From: Bacillota bacterium
Lineage (GTDB): Bacteria; Bacillota; Clostridia; Christensenellales; CAG-138
Assembly (NCBI GenBank): GCA_023416175.1
Contig: JAEZIE010000259.1
Location: 1 to 9,903, forward strand
DNA length: 9,903 nucleotides
Direction of reading: 5' to 3'
Shown here: positions 1 to 5,712 of the stretch, in pieces
Layout of the letters: every line of letters begins with the position of its first letter
How positions within the stretch are numbered: the first letter of the stretch is position 1
Notes under the pieces: generated by a model
Told to the model about the DNA's origin: nothing
The model's input: only the letters and a program-made list of their open reading frames with translations
Databases searched by the model: none
Position numbers and translations under genes: made by a program

Positions 1-15
1 AAGCCGCGGCTTTTA
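1..15. terminator. possible terminator fragment at window edge
   Basis: The palindrome AAGCCGCGGCTT at 1-12 is followed by TTT. It lies 23 bases past the ssp1 stop codon, where a terminator for the ssp genes would be expected. The left part lies outside the window, so neither the full stem nor the direction can be judged. Confidence 0.25.
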
Positions 16-37
16 TCGTTACAGCTTGAGCACGCAA

Positions 38-262
38 TTAGCGGCTGCTGGTGCTGCCGATACTGCCAGGCATATTCTGCTCGGCGTAGGCAATCATGCG
101 TTTCACCATTTCGCCACCGATGGAGCCGGCTTCACGGGAAGTCAAGTCGCCGTTGTAACCCTGCTTCAACTGAACGTTGAGCGAGGACGCTACTTCGGTC
201 TTGAAGGCATTCAGCTTAGCCTTGGCCTCGGGAATCTGCAATTGATTGTTAGAGTTTGCCAT
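38..262 (-). CDS. alpha/beta-type small acid-soluble spore protein (ssp1)
   Basis: This 74-residue protein belongs to the alpha/beta SASP family. Such proteins coat DNA in the forespore, protect it from UV and heat, and are degraded by the GPR protease at germination to supply amino acids. Visible signatures are the GPR-type cleavage region FKTEVASSLNV (about residues 20-30) and the C-terminal DNA-binding block LTSREAGSIGGEMVKRMI (about 40-57). The ATG at 262 follows an AAAGGAGAAA ribosome binding site. The C-terminal tail after NMP (GSIGSTSSR) is longer than in the neighbouring paralog. The gene lies 70 bases downstream of ssp2 with no convincing sigma-G promoter of its own, so co-transcription from upstream is likely. 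Family assignment is very secure; which named ssp it corresponds to is not decidable. Confidence 0.96.
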   Translation of the reverse strand: MANSNNQLQIPEAKAKLNAFKTEVASSLNVQLKQGYNGDLTSREAGSIGGEMVKRMIAYAEQNMPGSIGSTSSR

Positions 263-298
263 TGTTGTTTCTCCTTTCTCTTGTATTATTGCTGCAGT

Positions 299-315
299 GG
301 CTGTAGGTTACAGCC
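299..315. repeat. 7-bp hairpin between the two ssp genes
   Basis: GGCTGTA (299-305) and TACAGCC (309-315) form a perfect 7-bp stem with a 3-base loop. No T-run follows on the minus strand, so it is not a standard terminator. It could be an mRNA processing or stability element that lets the two SASPs be made in different amounts; that role is inferred. Confidence 0.45.
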
Positions 316-332
316 TCTGATACAACCTTTTG

Positions 333-527
333 TTACTTAGGCATGTTCTGCTCGGCATAGGTGATCATGCGTTTTACCATTTCACCGCCGATGGAGCCCG
401 CCTCACGGGAGGTCAGGTCACCGTTATAGCCCTGCTTCAGGTTGACGTTCAGGGAAGAAGCTACTTCCGTCTTAAACTTGTTGAGCGCTTCCTTTGCCTG
501 GGGAACCGCTATTCTGTTTCTGGCCAT
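333..527 (-). CDS. alpha/beta-type small acid-soluble spore protein (ssp2)
   Basis: A 64-residue paralog of ssp1 with the same role in forespore DNA protection. It shares the GPR cleavage region FKTEVASSLNV and the DNA-binding block LTSREAGSIGGEMVKRMI, and ends NMPK. I start it at the ATG at 527 (MARNRIAVPQ): the in-frame ATG at 545 would translate the AAAGGAGG ribosome binding site as protein, and family members start just before the VPQAK region. Over the conserved core the two paralogs differ in only a few residues while many third-codon bases differ. This suggests an older duplication held by purifying selection. Two sigma-G-like promoters lie upstream, which fits forespore-specific expression. 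Confidence 0.96.
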   Translation of the reverse strand: MARNRIAVPQAKEALNKFKTEVASSLNVNLKQGYNGDLTSREAGSIGGEMVKRMITYAEQNMPK

Positions 528-558
528 TGCTTTTCCTCCTTTCATCAGGTTGTGTATT

Positions 559-587
559 TAACATGCCCCGGCGTATGGTTTCTATGA
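559..587 (-). promoter_or_regulatory. candidate proximal sigma-G promoter of ssp2
   Basis: On the minus strand, TCATA (583-587) and CATGTTA (559-565) are separated by 17 bases. They match the sigma-G consensus GHATR / CATNMTA at 4 of 5 and 6 of 7 positions. Predicted initiation near 552 gives a leader of about 25 bases before the ssp2 ATG, usual for a SASP gene. The match is weaker than at the distal site. Confidence 0.4.
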
Positions 588-594
588 CTGGAAC

Positions 595-669
595 TTATTT
601 GTAATCGCCGCTCGGGGTTGTCGTTTCCGCGTATGCCCCTGCATACGCCCATTCAAAGGTCTTTTTCAC
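595..669 (-). CDS. possible 24-residue peptide upstream of ssp2
   Basis: A GTG-started frame encodes VKKTFEWAYAGAYA followed by ETTTPSGDYK, ending in TAA. In-frame ATGs at 687 and 708 would give 30 or 37 residues, but those lie in or upstream of the distal sigma-G -10 box. The GTG is only about 7 bases downstream of the predicted distal start site and has no clear SD. The peptide is rich in aromatic residues and alanine. The 8-bp inverted repeat at 629-648 codes for the internal AYAGAYA. I do not recognise it; it may be a chance ORF. Confidence 0.2.
   Translation of the reverse strand: MKKTFEWAYAGAYAETTTPSGDYK
629..648. repeat. 8-bp hairpin in the ssp2 leader
   Basis: GCGTATGC (629-636) and GCATACGC (641-648) are perfect inverted repeats around a 4-base loop. 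No T-tract follows in either direction, so this is not an intrinsic terminator. It would fold in the leader of a transcript from the distal sigma-G promoter. It may equally be a by-product of an Ala-Tyr repeat in the small ORF. Confidence 0.5.
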
Positions 670-681
670 GATGTCTGATAT

Positions 682-711
682 TATCATGCGTAAAATGAAA
701 AAACACATGCA
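682..711 (-). promoter_or_regulatory. candidate distal sigma-G promoter
   Basis: On the minus strand, TGCATG (706-711) and CATGATA (682-688) are separated by 17 bases. GCATG and CATGATA match the sigma-G consensus GHATR / CATNMTA completely. It reads toward ssp2 and ssp1 and predicts initiation near 675, about 148 bases before the ssp2 ATG. The -35 element lies inside the 3' arm of the recG terminator stem. Confidence 0.5.
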
Positions 712-740
712 CAAAAAATCCGACGGTTGCATGTGTTTTT
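699..740 (-). terminator. recG rho-independent terminator, likely bidirectional
   Basis: A perfect 13-bp inverted repeat (699-711 with 728-740; AAAAACACATGCA / TGCATGTGTTTTT) has a 16-base loop. On the minus strand it begins 32 bases after the recG stop and runs into TTTTTT then CATTTT. The A/T-flanked stem could also terminate plus-strand transcripts. Confidence 0.8.
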
Positions 741-772
741 GCTGTGAATTTTGTATTTAATTTCTATGATTC

Positions 773-2788
773 TTAATTGTTTGCGATCTCGCGCATGCGC
801 GTCTCGTAGAGCGTCTGTGCCCGCATCAATATGGCCGCAGTATCCGTGGTTTTCCCGGCGGTTAAGACTGCATCTGCCGCCCGCTGGGCTTCAAAGAGCA
901 CATCCATGTTGGCGGCGATTTTGGCGGCGCTCAATTCGTCCGCGCCATGCTGCCGGGTACCAAAAAATTCGCCCGGGCCGCGCAGTTCAAGGTCCCGCTG
1001 CGCGATGACAAAGCCGTCGTTTGTCTTTACCATGGTTTCCAGACGCGTTTTTGCGGCTTCCCCGCCCGTGCCGCAAAGCAAAAAGCAAAACGACTGCTTT
1101 AGCCCGCGGCCCACTCGCCCGCGTAACTGGTGAAGCTGCGCCAATCCGAAGCGTTCCGCGCTTTCAATCGCCATGATGGCCGCATTGGGTACATCCACTC
1201 CGACTTCCACCACGGTGGTGGAAACCAGAACATCCGTCTTTCCCTCACGAAATGAGGCGATCGCTTCTTCTTTTTTTATGGCGGCCATGCGTCCGTGCAA
1301 GAGCGCGATACGGGTTTCAGGCAACATGCCGCAAAGCTCCTCATAAACGTCCTGTGCGCTCCTGACTTCCATTTGCTCGGAAGTTTCCACCAGCGGGCAT
1401 ACAACGTAAGCCTGTCCGCCTTCCATCACCTGGCGTTCAATGAACCGGTACATATCCTCCCGCTTCTCCTCGGGAACCAGGCGGGTCAAGACCGGCTTGC
1501 GGCCCGGCGGCAGCTCGTCGAGTACGGAAAGCTCCAGATCGCCGTAGAGAAGCATCGCAAGCGTCCTTGGGATGGGTGTGGCGCTCATGATGAGTACATC
1601 CGGCGTTTTTTCGCTTTTGTTTACAAGCTGAGCCCGCTGCCGTACGCCAAAGCGGTGCTGTTCATCCGTTACCACAAGGCCAAGGCGATGAAAGACAAGG
1701 CCGGACTGGAGCAATGCGTGCGTGCCCACTACCACTTTCATTTCACCGTTTTCAATTTTACGGTATGCTTCGTCCCGCTCCTTCTTTTTCATTCCCCCAC
1801 ACAACAGGCAAACGGTATCCCGGTGTTGTGATACAAGCTGCCGGTAATGCTGCTGTGCCAGTATTTCTGTAGGAGCCATCATGGCGCTCTGATATCCGTT
1901 TTCTGCAGCAACGCGTATGGCGTAAAGTGCTAATATGGTCTTCCCCGAGCCGACGTCGCCCTGGATCAGACGGTTCATCGCGCGCGGGCTTTGCATGCCC
2001 TCTTCTATTTCCGTAAGCACGCGCTGCTGCGCGCCTGTAGGAGCGTATGGGAGACCTTTGATAAACGCCTGGCGGATGCCCCGGGTTTGGTAGGCAACCC
2101 CTTCCTTTTGCGCGCGCGCCTGCTTTTTTAGCCCGATGGCCAAGAGGTAATAGAGCATGTCCTCAAAGGAAAGCCTGCGCCGCGCTTCAGACAGCGAACC
2201 CTGATCCTTTGGGAAATGGACGTTTAAAAGCGCTTCCTTAATCCCGCAAAGGCCGTATCGGGAAAGCAGGCTATCGGGAAGCGTCTCTTTTAAATGCGTA
2301 AATGAAAGCTCCAGTGCGCGGCCTACGGCATCGCGCACCTGATGCTGGGATAGCCCCTGTACCAGCGGATAAACCGGAAGTATGCCGGGCGGCTCGTCCG
2401 ATACGGAAGGGTTCATAAGCTTGACCCCGCGCGATGTATCCACCCGCCCGCAGAACACTTTAAACTGCCCCGCATGCAGCGCGTTTTTGCGGTAGGGTTG
2501 GTTAAACCAGACCACTTGCATATGGCCTGTTTCATCCTGCGCACGGGCGGTGACAAGCTGCAGTGCGCGCGAAGGGCGAACGAGCTGCGGTTCTTGCACC
2601 ACCTGCAGCCGTATTGCCGCAAACTCGCCATGCACAAGCCCGCTTACCGTTTTAAGCACCGAATAATCCCGGTATTCCCGCGGCAGGAAATACAACAATT
2701 CCTCCACGGTATGTACCGAGAGCTTGTGTAAAGCGTCAGCTCTTGACGCCCCTATTCCCTTGAGCACGGAAACGGGTGTTGTCAGCAT
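773..2788 (-). CDS. recG: ATP-dependent DNA helicase RecG
   Basis: RecG is the double-strand DNA translocase that reverses stalled replication forks and migrates Holliday junctions. This 671-residue protein has the normal full length. The N-terminal wedge/OB region carries an early helix-hairpin-helix-like segment (VLKGIGASRADAL, residues 8-20). The SF2 motor shows Walker A GDVGSGKT (277-284), DEQH box (375-378), motif III SATPIPRT (402-409) and motif VI QLRGRVGRG (554-562), followed by the RecG C-terminal GPGEFFGTRQHG. I start at the ATG at 2788, preceded by GGAGGGAGC; the frame stays open to 2863, but that extension would translate the upstream hairpin. It lies 78 bases after fakA, separated by a terminator-like hairpin, and is followed by its own terminator. 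All motifs are intact. Confidence 0.98.
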   Translation of the reverse strand: MLTTPVSVLKGIGASRADALHKLSVHTVEELLYFLPREYRDYSVLKTVSGLVHGEFAAIRLQVVQEPQLVRPSRALQLVTARAQDETGHMQVVWFNQPYRKNALHAGQFKVFCGRVDTSRGVKLMNPSVSDEPPGILPVYPLVQGLSQHQVRDAVGRALELSFTHLKETLPDSLLSRYGLCGIKEALLNVHFPKDQGSLSEARRRLSFEDMLYYLLAIGLKKQARAQKEGVAYQTRGIRQAFIKGLPYAPTGAQQRVLTEIEEGMQSPRAMNRLIQGDVGSGKTILALYAIRVAAENGYQSAMMAPTEILAQQHYRQLVSQHRDTVCLLCGGMKKKERDEAYRKIENGEMKVVVGTHALLQSGLVFHRLGLVVTDEQHRFGVRQRAQLVNKSEKTPDVLIMSATPIPRTLAMLLYGDLELSVLDELPPGRKPVLTRLVPEEKREDMYRFIERQVMEGGQAYVVCPLVETSEQMEVRSAQDVYEELCGMLPETRIALLHGRMAAIKKEEAIASFREGKTDVLVSTTVVEVGVDVPNAAIMAIESAERFGLAQLHQLRGRVGRGLKQSFCFLLCGTGGEAAKTRLETMVKTNDGFVIAQRDLELRGPGEFFGTRQHGADELSAAKIAANMDVLFEAQRAADAVLTAGKTTDTAAILMRAQTLYETRMREIANN

Positions 2789-2800
2789 GCTCCCTCCGTA

Positions 2801-2850
2801 AAATAAAAGACGGCTGCCCGCATGCAGATCCTGCAAAAAACGGGCAGCCC
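2801..2850 (-). terminator. terminator or attenuator between fakA and recG
   Basis: GGCTGCCCG (2812-2820) and CGGGCAGCC (2841-2849) form a perfect 9-bp stem. A nested GCAG/CTGC stem (2824-2827, 2831-2834) lies in the loop. On the minus strand it is followed by GTCTTTTATTTTA, then at once by the recG SD. The shape is that of an intrinsic terminator, so recG expression may depend on read-through or on a promoter I cannot place. Confidence 0.65.
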
Positions 2851-2866
2851 GAATATAAAGCAAAAA

Positions 2867-4501
2867 TTATTCCACAGAAAAATAATAGTAATAAATCGGT
2901 TGGCCACCGCTTTCCACGATGAATTCCACATCGGGATAATCGGGCTGCAGCGTGTTCACAAGCTCAATCGCCGTTGCTTCCTGCATGCTTTCGCCATAAA
3001 AGATTGTGACGATGCAATCGGGCTGGCCGTTCTTATTGAGCATTTCACGCAGCAGTTTGAGGGAAACCTCCTGAATGCTTTCATCCACGGCCACAATCGC
3101 GCCGTCCATCATGCCGATCATATCGTCCTTATGGATCTCTGTACCGTTGAAAGCGGTATCGCGAACCGCATACGTGACAGCACCCGAGATCACCTTTGTG
3201 ATGGCCTCCTGCATGCGTTTGCTGTTCTCTTCCACGGAAAGGTCGGGATGGAACGCCATGGCTGCACAAACGCCCTGCGGAATGGACTTGCTCGGAATAA
3301 CAATAACCTTGCATTCGGAAAGTTCGGCCGCCTGCTGGGCCGCGAGTATGATGTTGCTGTTGTTGGGCAGAACGAACACGTTCCTCGCGTTCACCTTGAA
3401 TATGGACTTTTTGATGTCCTCGATGCTGGGGTTCATCGTTTGCCCGCCCTGTATGAGCGCATCCACCGCAAGGTCGGAAAATACGTTTCCGATTCCTTCG
3501 CCGGACGCCACGGCAATCATCGCAAATTCCTTTTCGTTGTTCTTGCGCTGCTCGTGGATTGCACGGTTCTGCTCGCGCATGTTTTCGATTTTGATTTTAT
3601 CCACCTCGCCGAAGCGGAGCGCAAGCTGAAGCGCCTTGCCCGGATCGTTGGTGTGCACATGGGTCTTGATGAAGCCGGTGTCAAATGCCACAACGATGGA
3701 ATCACCCAAATGCGACAGCTTTTCGCGATACCTGTCCACATCCTCCTCGGTGACTTGATCCTTAAGGTGGGTGATGAAGTATTCCGTGCAGTAGCCAAAG
3801 TGGATATCTTCCACATTTTCAAGCGAAAGCACGTCCTCATCAAATTGCTCCGGCGTCTTTTCCAGAGAAATTTCTACAACTTCCTCACCGGTCAACGCCA
3901 TTTTAAAGCCGCGGTAGATGGTGACAAGCCCCTTGCCGCCTGAATCGATCACGCCGGCTTCCTTTAATACGGGAAGCAATTCCGGCGTAAGCTTTAACGC
4001 CCGCTCACCCTCTTCGATGATGGTATCCAGCAACGAATACGCGTCCACTCCGCTTGCTGCAGCCGTACGCGCGGCGTCTGCAATCATACGGGCAACGGTG
4101 AGTATGGTGCCTTCCTTGGGCTTCATAACGGCTTTGTAAGCGGCCTCGGAGCCCATGGCGAGGGCCTCTGCAAACTGTACCGCGTCCATTTCCTTTGCCC
4201 CTTTGAGCGAACGGGAAAAGCCGCGGAAAAGCTGGGAAAGAATCACACCGGAATTCCCGCGCGCACCCTTGAGCGCGCCTAAGCTGAGCGCATCCGCCAC
4301 GCAGGTCACCGTGGAGCAATCCGCGGAGCGTATCTCCTTGATGGCGCTCTGCATGGTCATGGTCATGTTGGTGCCGGTATCGCCATCCGGTACAGGAAAT
4401 ACGTTGAGCGAATCGATCAGTGCACGGTTCTTTTCGAGCAGCGCTGCGCCCGTCACAAGCATTTCCCTGAGTTGTTCGCCTTTGATTAACTTGCCATCCA
4501 A
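2867..4501 (-). CDS. fakA: FakA/YloV-like fatty acid kinase, DhaL domain protein
   Basis: A 544-residue protein of the FakA (YloV, DAK2-like) family. FakA transfers phosphate from ATP to a fatty acid carried by a FakB (DegV-family) protein, feeding exogenous fatty acids into phospholipid synthesis. The N-terminal DhaL nucleotide domain shows NVFPVPDGDTGTNM (residues 33-46), with the Mg-ADP-binding aspartates, and RGNSGVILSQ (81-90). The C-terminal half is the FakA-type region and ends in YYYYFSVE. The start is TTG at 4501, with GGGAGG 8 bases upstream; the nearby ATG is out of frame. It lies 81 bases after yloU, in the conserved yloU-yloV order. No FakB gene is in this window. The family is secure; kinase activity is inferred from homology. 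Confidence 0.93.
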   Translation of the reverse strand: MDGKLIKGEQLREMLVTGAALLEKNRALIDSLNVFPVPDGDTGTNMTMTMQSAIKEIRSADCSTVTCVADALSLGALKGARGNSGVILSQLFRGFSRSLKGAKEMDAVQFAEALAMGSEAAYKAVMKPKEGTILTVARMIADAARTAAASGVDAYSLLDTIIEEGERALKLTPELLPVLKEAGVIDSGGKGLVTIYRGFKMALTGEEVVEISLEKTPEQFDEDVLSLENVEDIHFGYCTEYFITHLKDQVTEEDVDRYREKLSHLGDSIVVAFDTGFIKTHVHTNDPGKALQLALRFGEVDKIKIENMREQNRAIHEQRKNNEKEFAMIAVASGEGIGNVFSDLAVDALIQGGQTMNPSIEDIKKSIFKVNARNVFVLPNNSNIILAAQQAAELSECKVIVIPSKSIPQGVCAAMAFHPDLSVEENSKRMQEAITKVISGAVTYAVRDTAFNGTEIHKDDMIGMMDGAIVAVDESIQEVSLKLLREMLNKNGQPDCIVTIFYGESMQEATAIELVNTLQPDYPDVEFIVESGGQPIYYYYFSVE

Positions 4502-4555
4502 ATCCTTATCCTCCCAATCGCGCGAAAAAGCAATGCGGCAGGAATACCCCCGCGC

Positions 4556-4580
4556 GGCATAGCATCTTACGCGCCATGCC
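4556..4580 (-). repeat. hairpin between yloU and fakA
   Basis: On the minus-strand RNA, GGCAUGGC (4580-4573) can pair with GCUAUGCC (4563-4556) through 8 bp including one G-U, with a 9-base loop. It starts 2 bases after the yloU stop. No direct T-tract follows (a TTTTT lies about 30 bases on), so it is more likely an mRNA stability or partial-termination element than a strong terminator. Confidence 0.4.
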
Positions 4581-4582
4581 CG

Positions 4583-4936
4583 CTAAACGCGGATCCCCTC
4601 CACATAGATATTGACGTTGCGCACGGTCAGGCCCGTCATTTCCTGTACGCGGTAACGTACGTTATCCCGCGCATTCATCGCCACAGCGGACAGGGATACG
4701 CCGTATTCCACCGTGACGTACAGGTCGATATCCACCTCGCCCGGGCCTGTCGCCGTCACCTTGATGCCGCGCTTAAGATTGTCCTTTTTAATCAGCTCAA
4801 TGATGGAATCCGAAGCGCTTTTCGCTTTCATGCCGACAATGCCATAGTTTTCGCCTGCAGCATACCCTGCGATGCTGGCAACAAGATCCTCGGAAAGTAT
4901 GATTTTGCCCAGTTCATTCCTGGTCTCAACAGCCAT
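4583..4936 (-). CDS. yloU: Asp23/Gls24 family envelope stress response protein
   Basis: A 117-residue protein of the Asp23/Gls24 (DUF322) family. Members are abundant membrane-associated proteins of Gram-positive bacteria linked to envelope stress; the biochemical role is not settled. Family features are the opening GKIILSEDLVASIAGYAA (residues 10-27), the central DIDLYVTVEYGVSLSAVA (about 69-86), and the closing VNIYVEGIRV. There is no signal peptide or membrane segment. The ATG at 4936 follows AAGGAGGGAA at a spacing of 6. It is the first gene of the yloU-fakA-recG run. This position immediately before fakA is the standard arrangement in Bacillota, which supports orthology to B. subtilis YloU rather than a general stress Asp23 paralog. 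Confidence 0.94.
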   Translation of the reverse strand: MAVETRNELGKIILSEDLVASIAGYAAGENYGIVGMKAKSASDSIIELIKKDNLKRGIKVTATGPGEVDIDLYVTVEYGVSLSAVAMNARDNVRYRVQEMTGLTVRNVNIYVEGIRV

Positions 4937-4966
4937 ACCGTTCCCTCCTTTTCATGAAGCGTATGC

Positions 4967-4983
4967 GTCCGGCCCGGCCGGAC
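4967..4983. repeat. palindrome in the yloU leader
   Basis: GTCCGGCC-C-GGCCGGAC is a perfect 17-base odd palindrome in the 5' untranslated region, about 17 bases upstream of the yloU SD. As RNA it makes a 7-bp GC-rich stem with a 3-base loop. It may protect the 5' end of the transcript or be a protein-binding site. Confidence 0.5.
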
Positions 4984-5014
4984 AAAGTCACAGATTGACC
5001 CATAGTGTGTAACC

Positions 5015-5043
5015 ATTTTACCGCAACACCGCATTTCTAGCAA
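5015..5043 (-). promoter_or_regulatory. sigma-A-type promoter for yloU-fakA-recG
   Basis: On the minus strand, TTGCTA (5038-5043) and TAAAAT (5015-5020) are separated by 17 bases, matching TTGACA / TATAAT at 4 of 6 and 5 of 6. Initiation near 5008 gives a leader of about 72 bases containing the GC-rich palindrome. It diverges from the GIY-YIG promoter. Confidence 0.6.
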
Positions 5044-5065
5044 CCATGCAATTTCTTAACCCCCG

Positions 5066-5095
5066 TTCACGGGGTTTCGTACAGTATGGTACAAT
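5066..5095 (+). promoter_or_regulatory. extended -10 promoter of the GIY-YIG gene
   Basis: TACAAT (5090-5095) is preceded by TGG (5087-5089), an extended -10. TTCACG (5066-5071) lies 18 bases upstream as a weak -35. The -35 sits in a small hairpin CCCCG-ttca-CGGGG (5061-5074). Initiation is expected near 5101-5103, at the start codon itself. Confidence 0.5.
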
Positions 5096-5102
5096 CATGC
5101 AT

Positions 5103-5387
5103 ATGGATGGCGAAAAGCGATATTACACTTATATCCTGCGCTGCAACGACGGTACGCTATACACCGGTTATGCCGTCGATCCCATAAGGCGTATGCAGGC
5201 ACATAACGCGAGTAAGGGTGCAAAGTATACACGTTCGCGCCTACCTGTGACGTTGGTCTATTCGGAATGTTATTATTCGCGCAGCGCCGCCCAGCAGCGG
5301 GAGGCGCAAATAAAGCAGCTTTCGCGTGCACAAAAGCTGCTTTTGGTGGAACAGTATGCCAAAGCTTCATCCCCGGATCCATCCTGA
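5103..5387 (+). CDS. GIY-YIG nuclease family protein (YhbQ/YazA-like)
   Basis: A 94-residue protein that is essentially a single GIY-YIG domain, the size of the UPF0213/YhbQ/YazA family. Visible hallmarks are YYTYILRC (residues 7-14, the GIY strand), TLYTGYAVDPIRRMQAHN (the YIG strand with the following conserved arginine helix), KGAKYTR, and a later glutamate in QQREAQIK. Such proteins are predicted Mg-dependent DNA endonucleases; most have no defined physiological role. I start at ATG 5103 (MDGEKRYYTYIL) because the domain begins there. ATG 5097 is two codons upstream, and the open frame to 5046 adds residues unlike the family. There is no SD before either ATG, while an extended -10 ends 7 bases upstream. 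It ends 4 bases from the convergent neighbour. Confidence 0.93.
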   Translation: MDGEKRYYTYILRCNDGTLYTGYAVDPIRRMQAHNASKGAKYTRSRLPVTLVYSECYYSRSAAQQREAQIKQLSRAQKLLLVEQYAKASSPDPS

Positions 5388-5391
5388 CCAA

Positions 5392-5709
5392 TTAGAGAGA
5401 AGGCTCTTCCCCGGGATCTTCACTATCCTCAGGTTCCGGTGTTGCTTCAGGCGTTGCATTGGGGTCGGGCGTGGATTTCAAAATTTCAGCGCCCTTTTCC
5501 AATAGCTCCGCGGTATCCTCCTTGATGCCGGATTCGGTTAAGAAATCGTCCGCGGATTTTGTGATGTCCTCCCAACCGTTCTTAATCTCTTGGAGCATTC
5601 CCGATGCGGGAAAATTAAGCCCGTGCTCTTTTTCCAGATACGAAAGCACCAACAGGATGACGAGCGCTATGATAAAGAGCGTAAGAATCCCTTTTAATAA
5701 TTTTTTCAA
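5392..5709 (-). CDS. small single-pass membrane protein, function unknown
   Basis: I do not recognise a family. The 105 residues have a basic start (MKKLLKG), one strong membrane segment (about residues 7-24, ILTLFIIALVILLVLSYL), a charged, probably helical region (about 38-78), and an acidic Pro/Glu/Thr-rich tail (about 80-103, TPDPNATPEATPEPE and on). The likely topology is N-in with the bulk outside, or a signal-anchor. The start is TTG at 5709, with AGGAG 8 bases upstream inside the last codons of the lipoprotein gene; the gap between the genes is 3 bases, so translation is probably coupled. The Pro/Thr/Glu-rich tail resembles the linker in the upstream lipoprotein, which suggests both work in the envelope. 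No terminator is visible downstream; the stop is 4 bases from the convergent gene. Confidence 0.8.
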   Translation of the reverse strand: MKKLLKGILTLFIIALVILLVLSYLEKEHGLNFPASGMLQEIKNGWEDITKSADDFLTESGIKEDTAELLEKGAEILKSTPDPNATPEATPEPEDSEDPGEEPSL

Positions 5710-5712
5710 ACG

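Noticed and set aside
528..545. Upstream ATG of ssp2 giving MKGGKA before MARN
   Set aside because: Those codons are the AAAGGAGG ribosome binding site.
1295..1831. Plus-strand ORF of 178 residues inside recG
   Set aside because: It is a shadow of recG; the minus-strand frame here encodes the helicase motifs.
2789..2863. N-terminal extension of RecG by 25 codons
   Set aside because: It would translate the terminator-like hairpin and the SD; ATG 2788 has a good SD and matches the usual family start.
2822..3943. Long plus-strand ORF of 373 residues
   Set aside because: It lies opposite fakA, reads as His/Arg-rich low-quality sequence with no family motifs, and lacks an SD; fakA in the other strand has full-length conserved motifs.
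5061..5076. CCCCG/CGGGG hairpin as a terminator
   Set aside because: It has only 5 bp, the T-run is just three bases, and it lies between two divergent promoters where no transcript needs ending; it overlaps the -35 of the GIY-YIG promoter.
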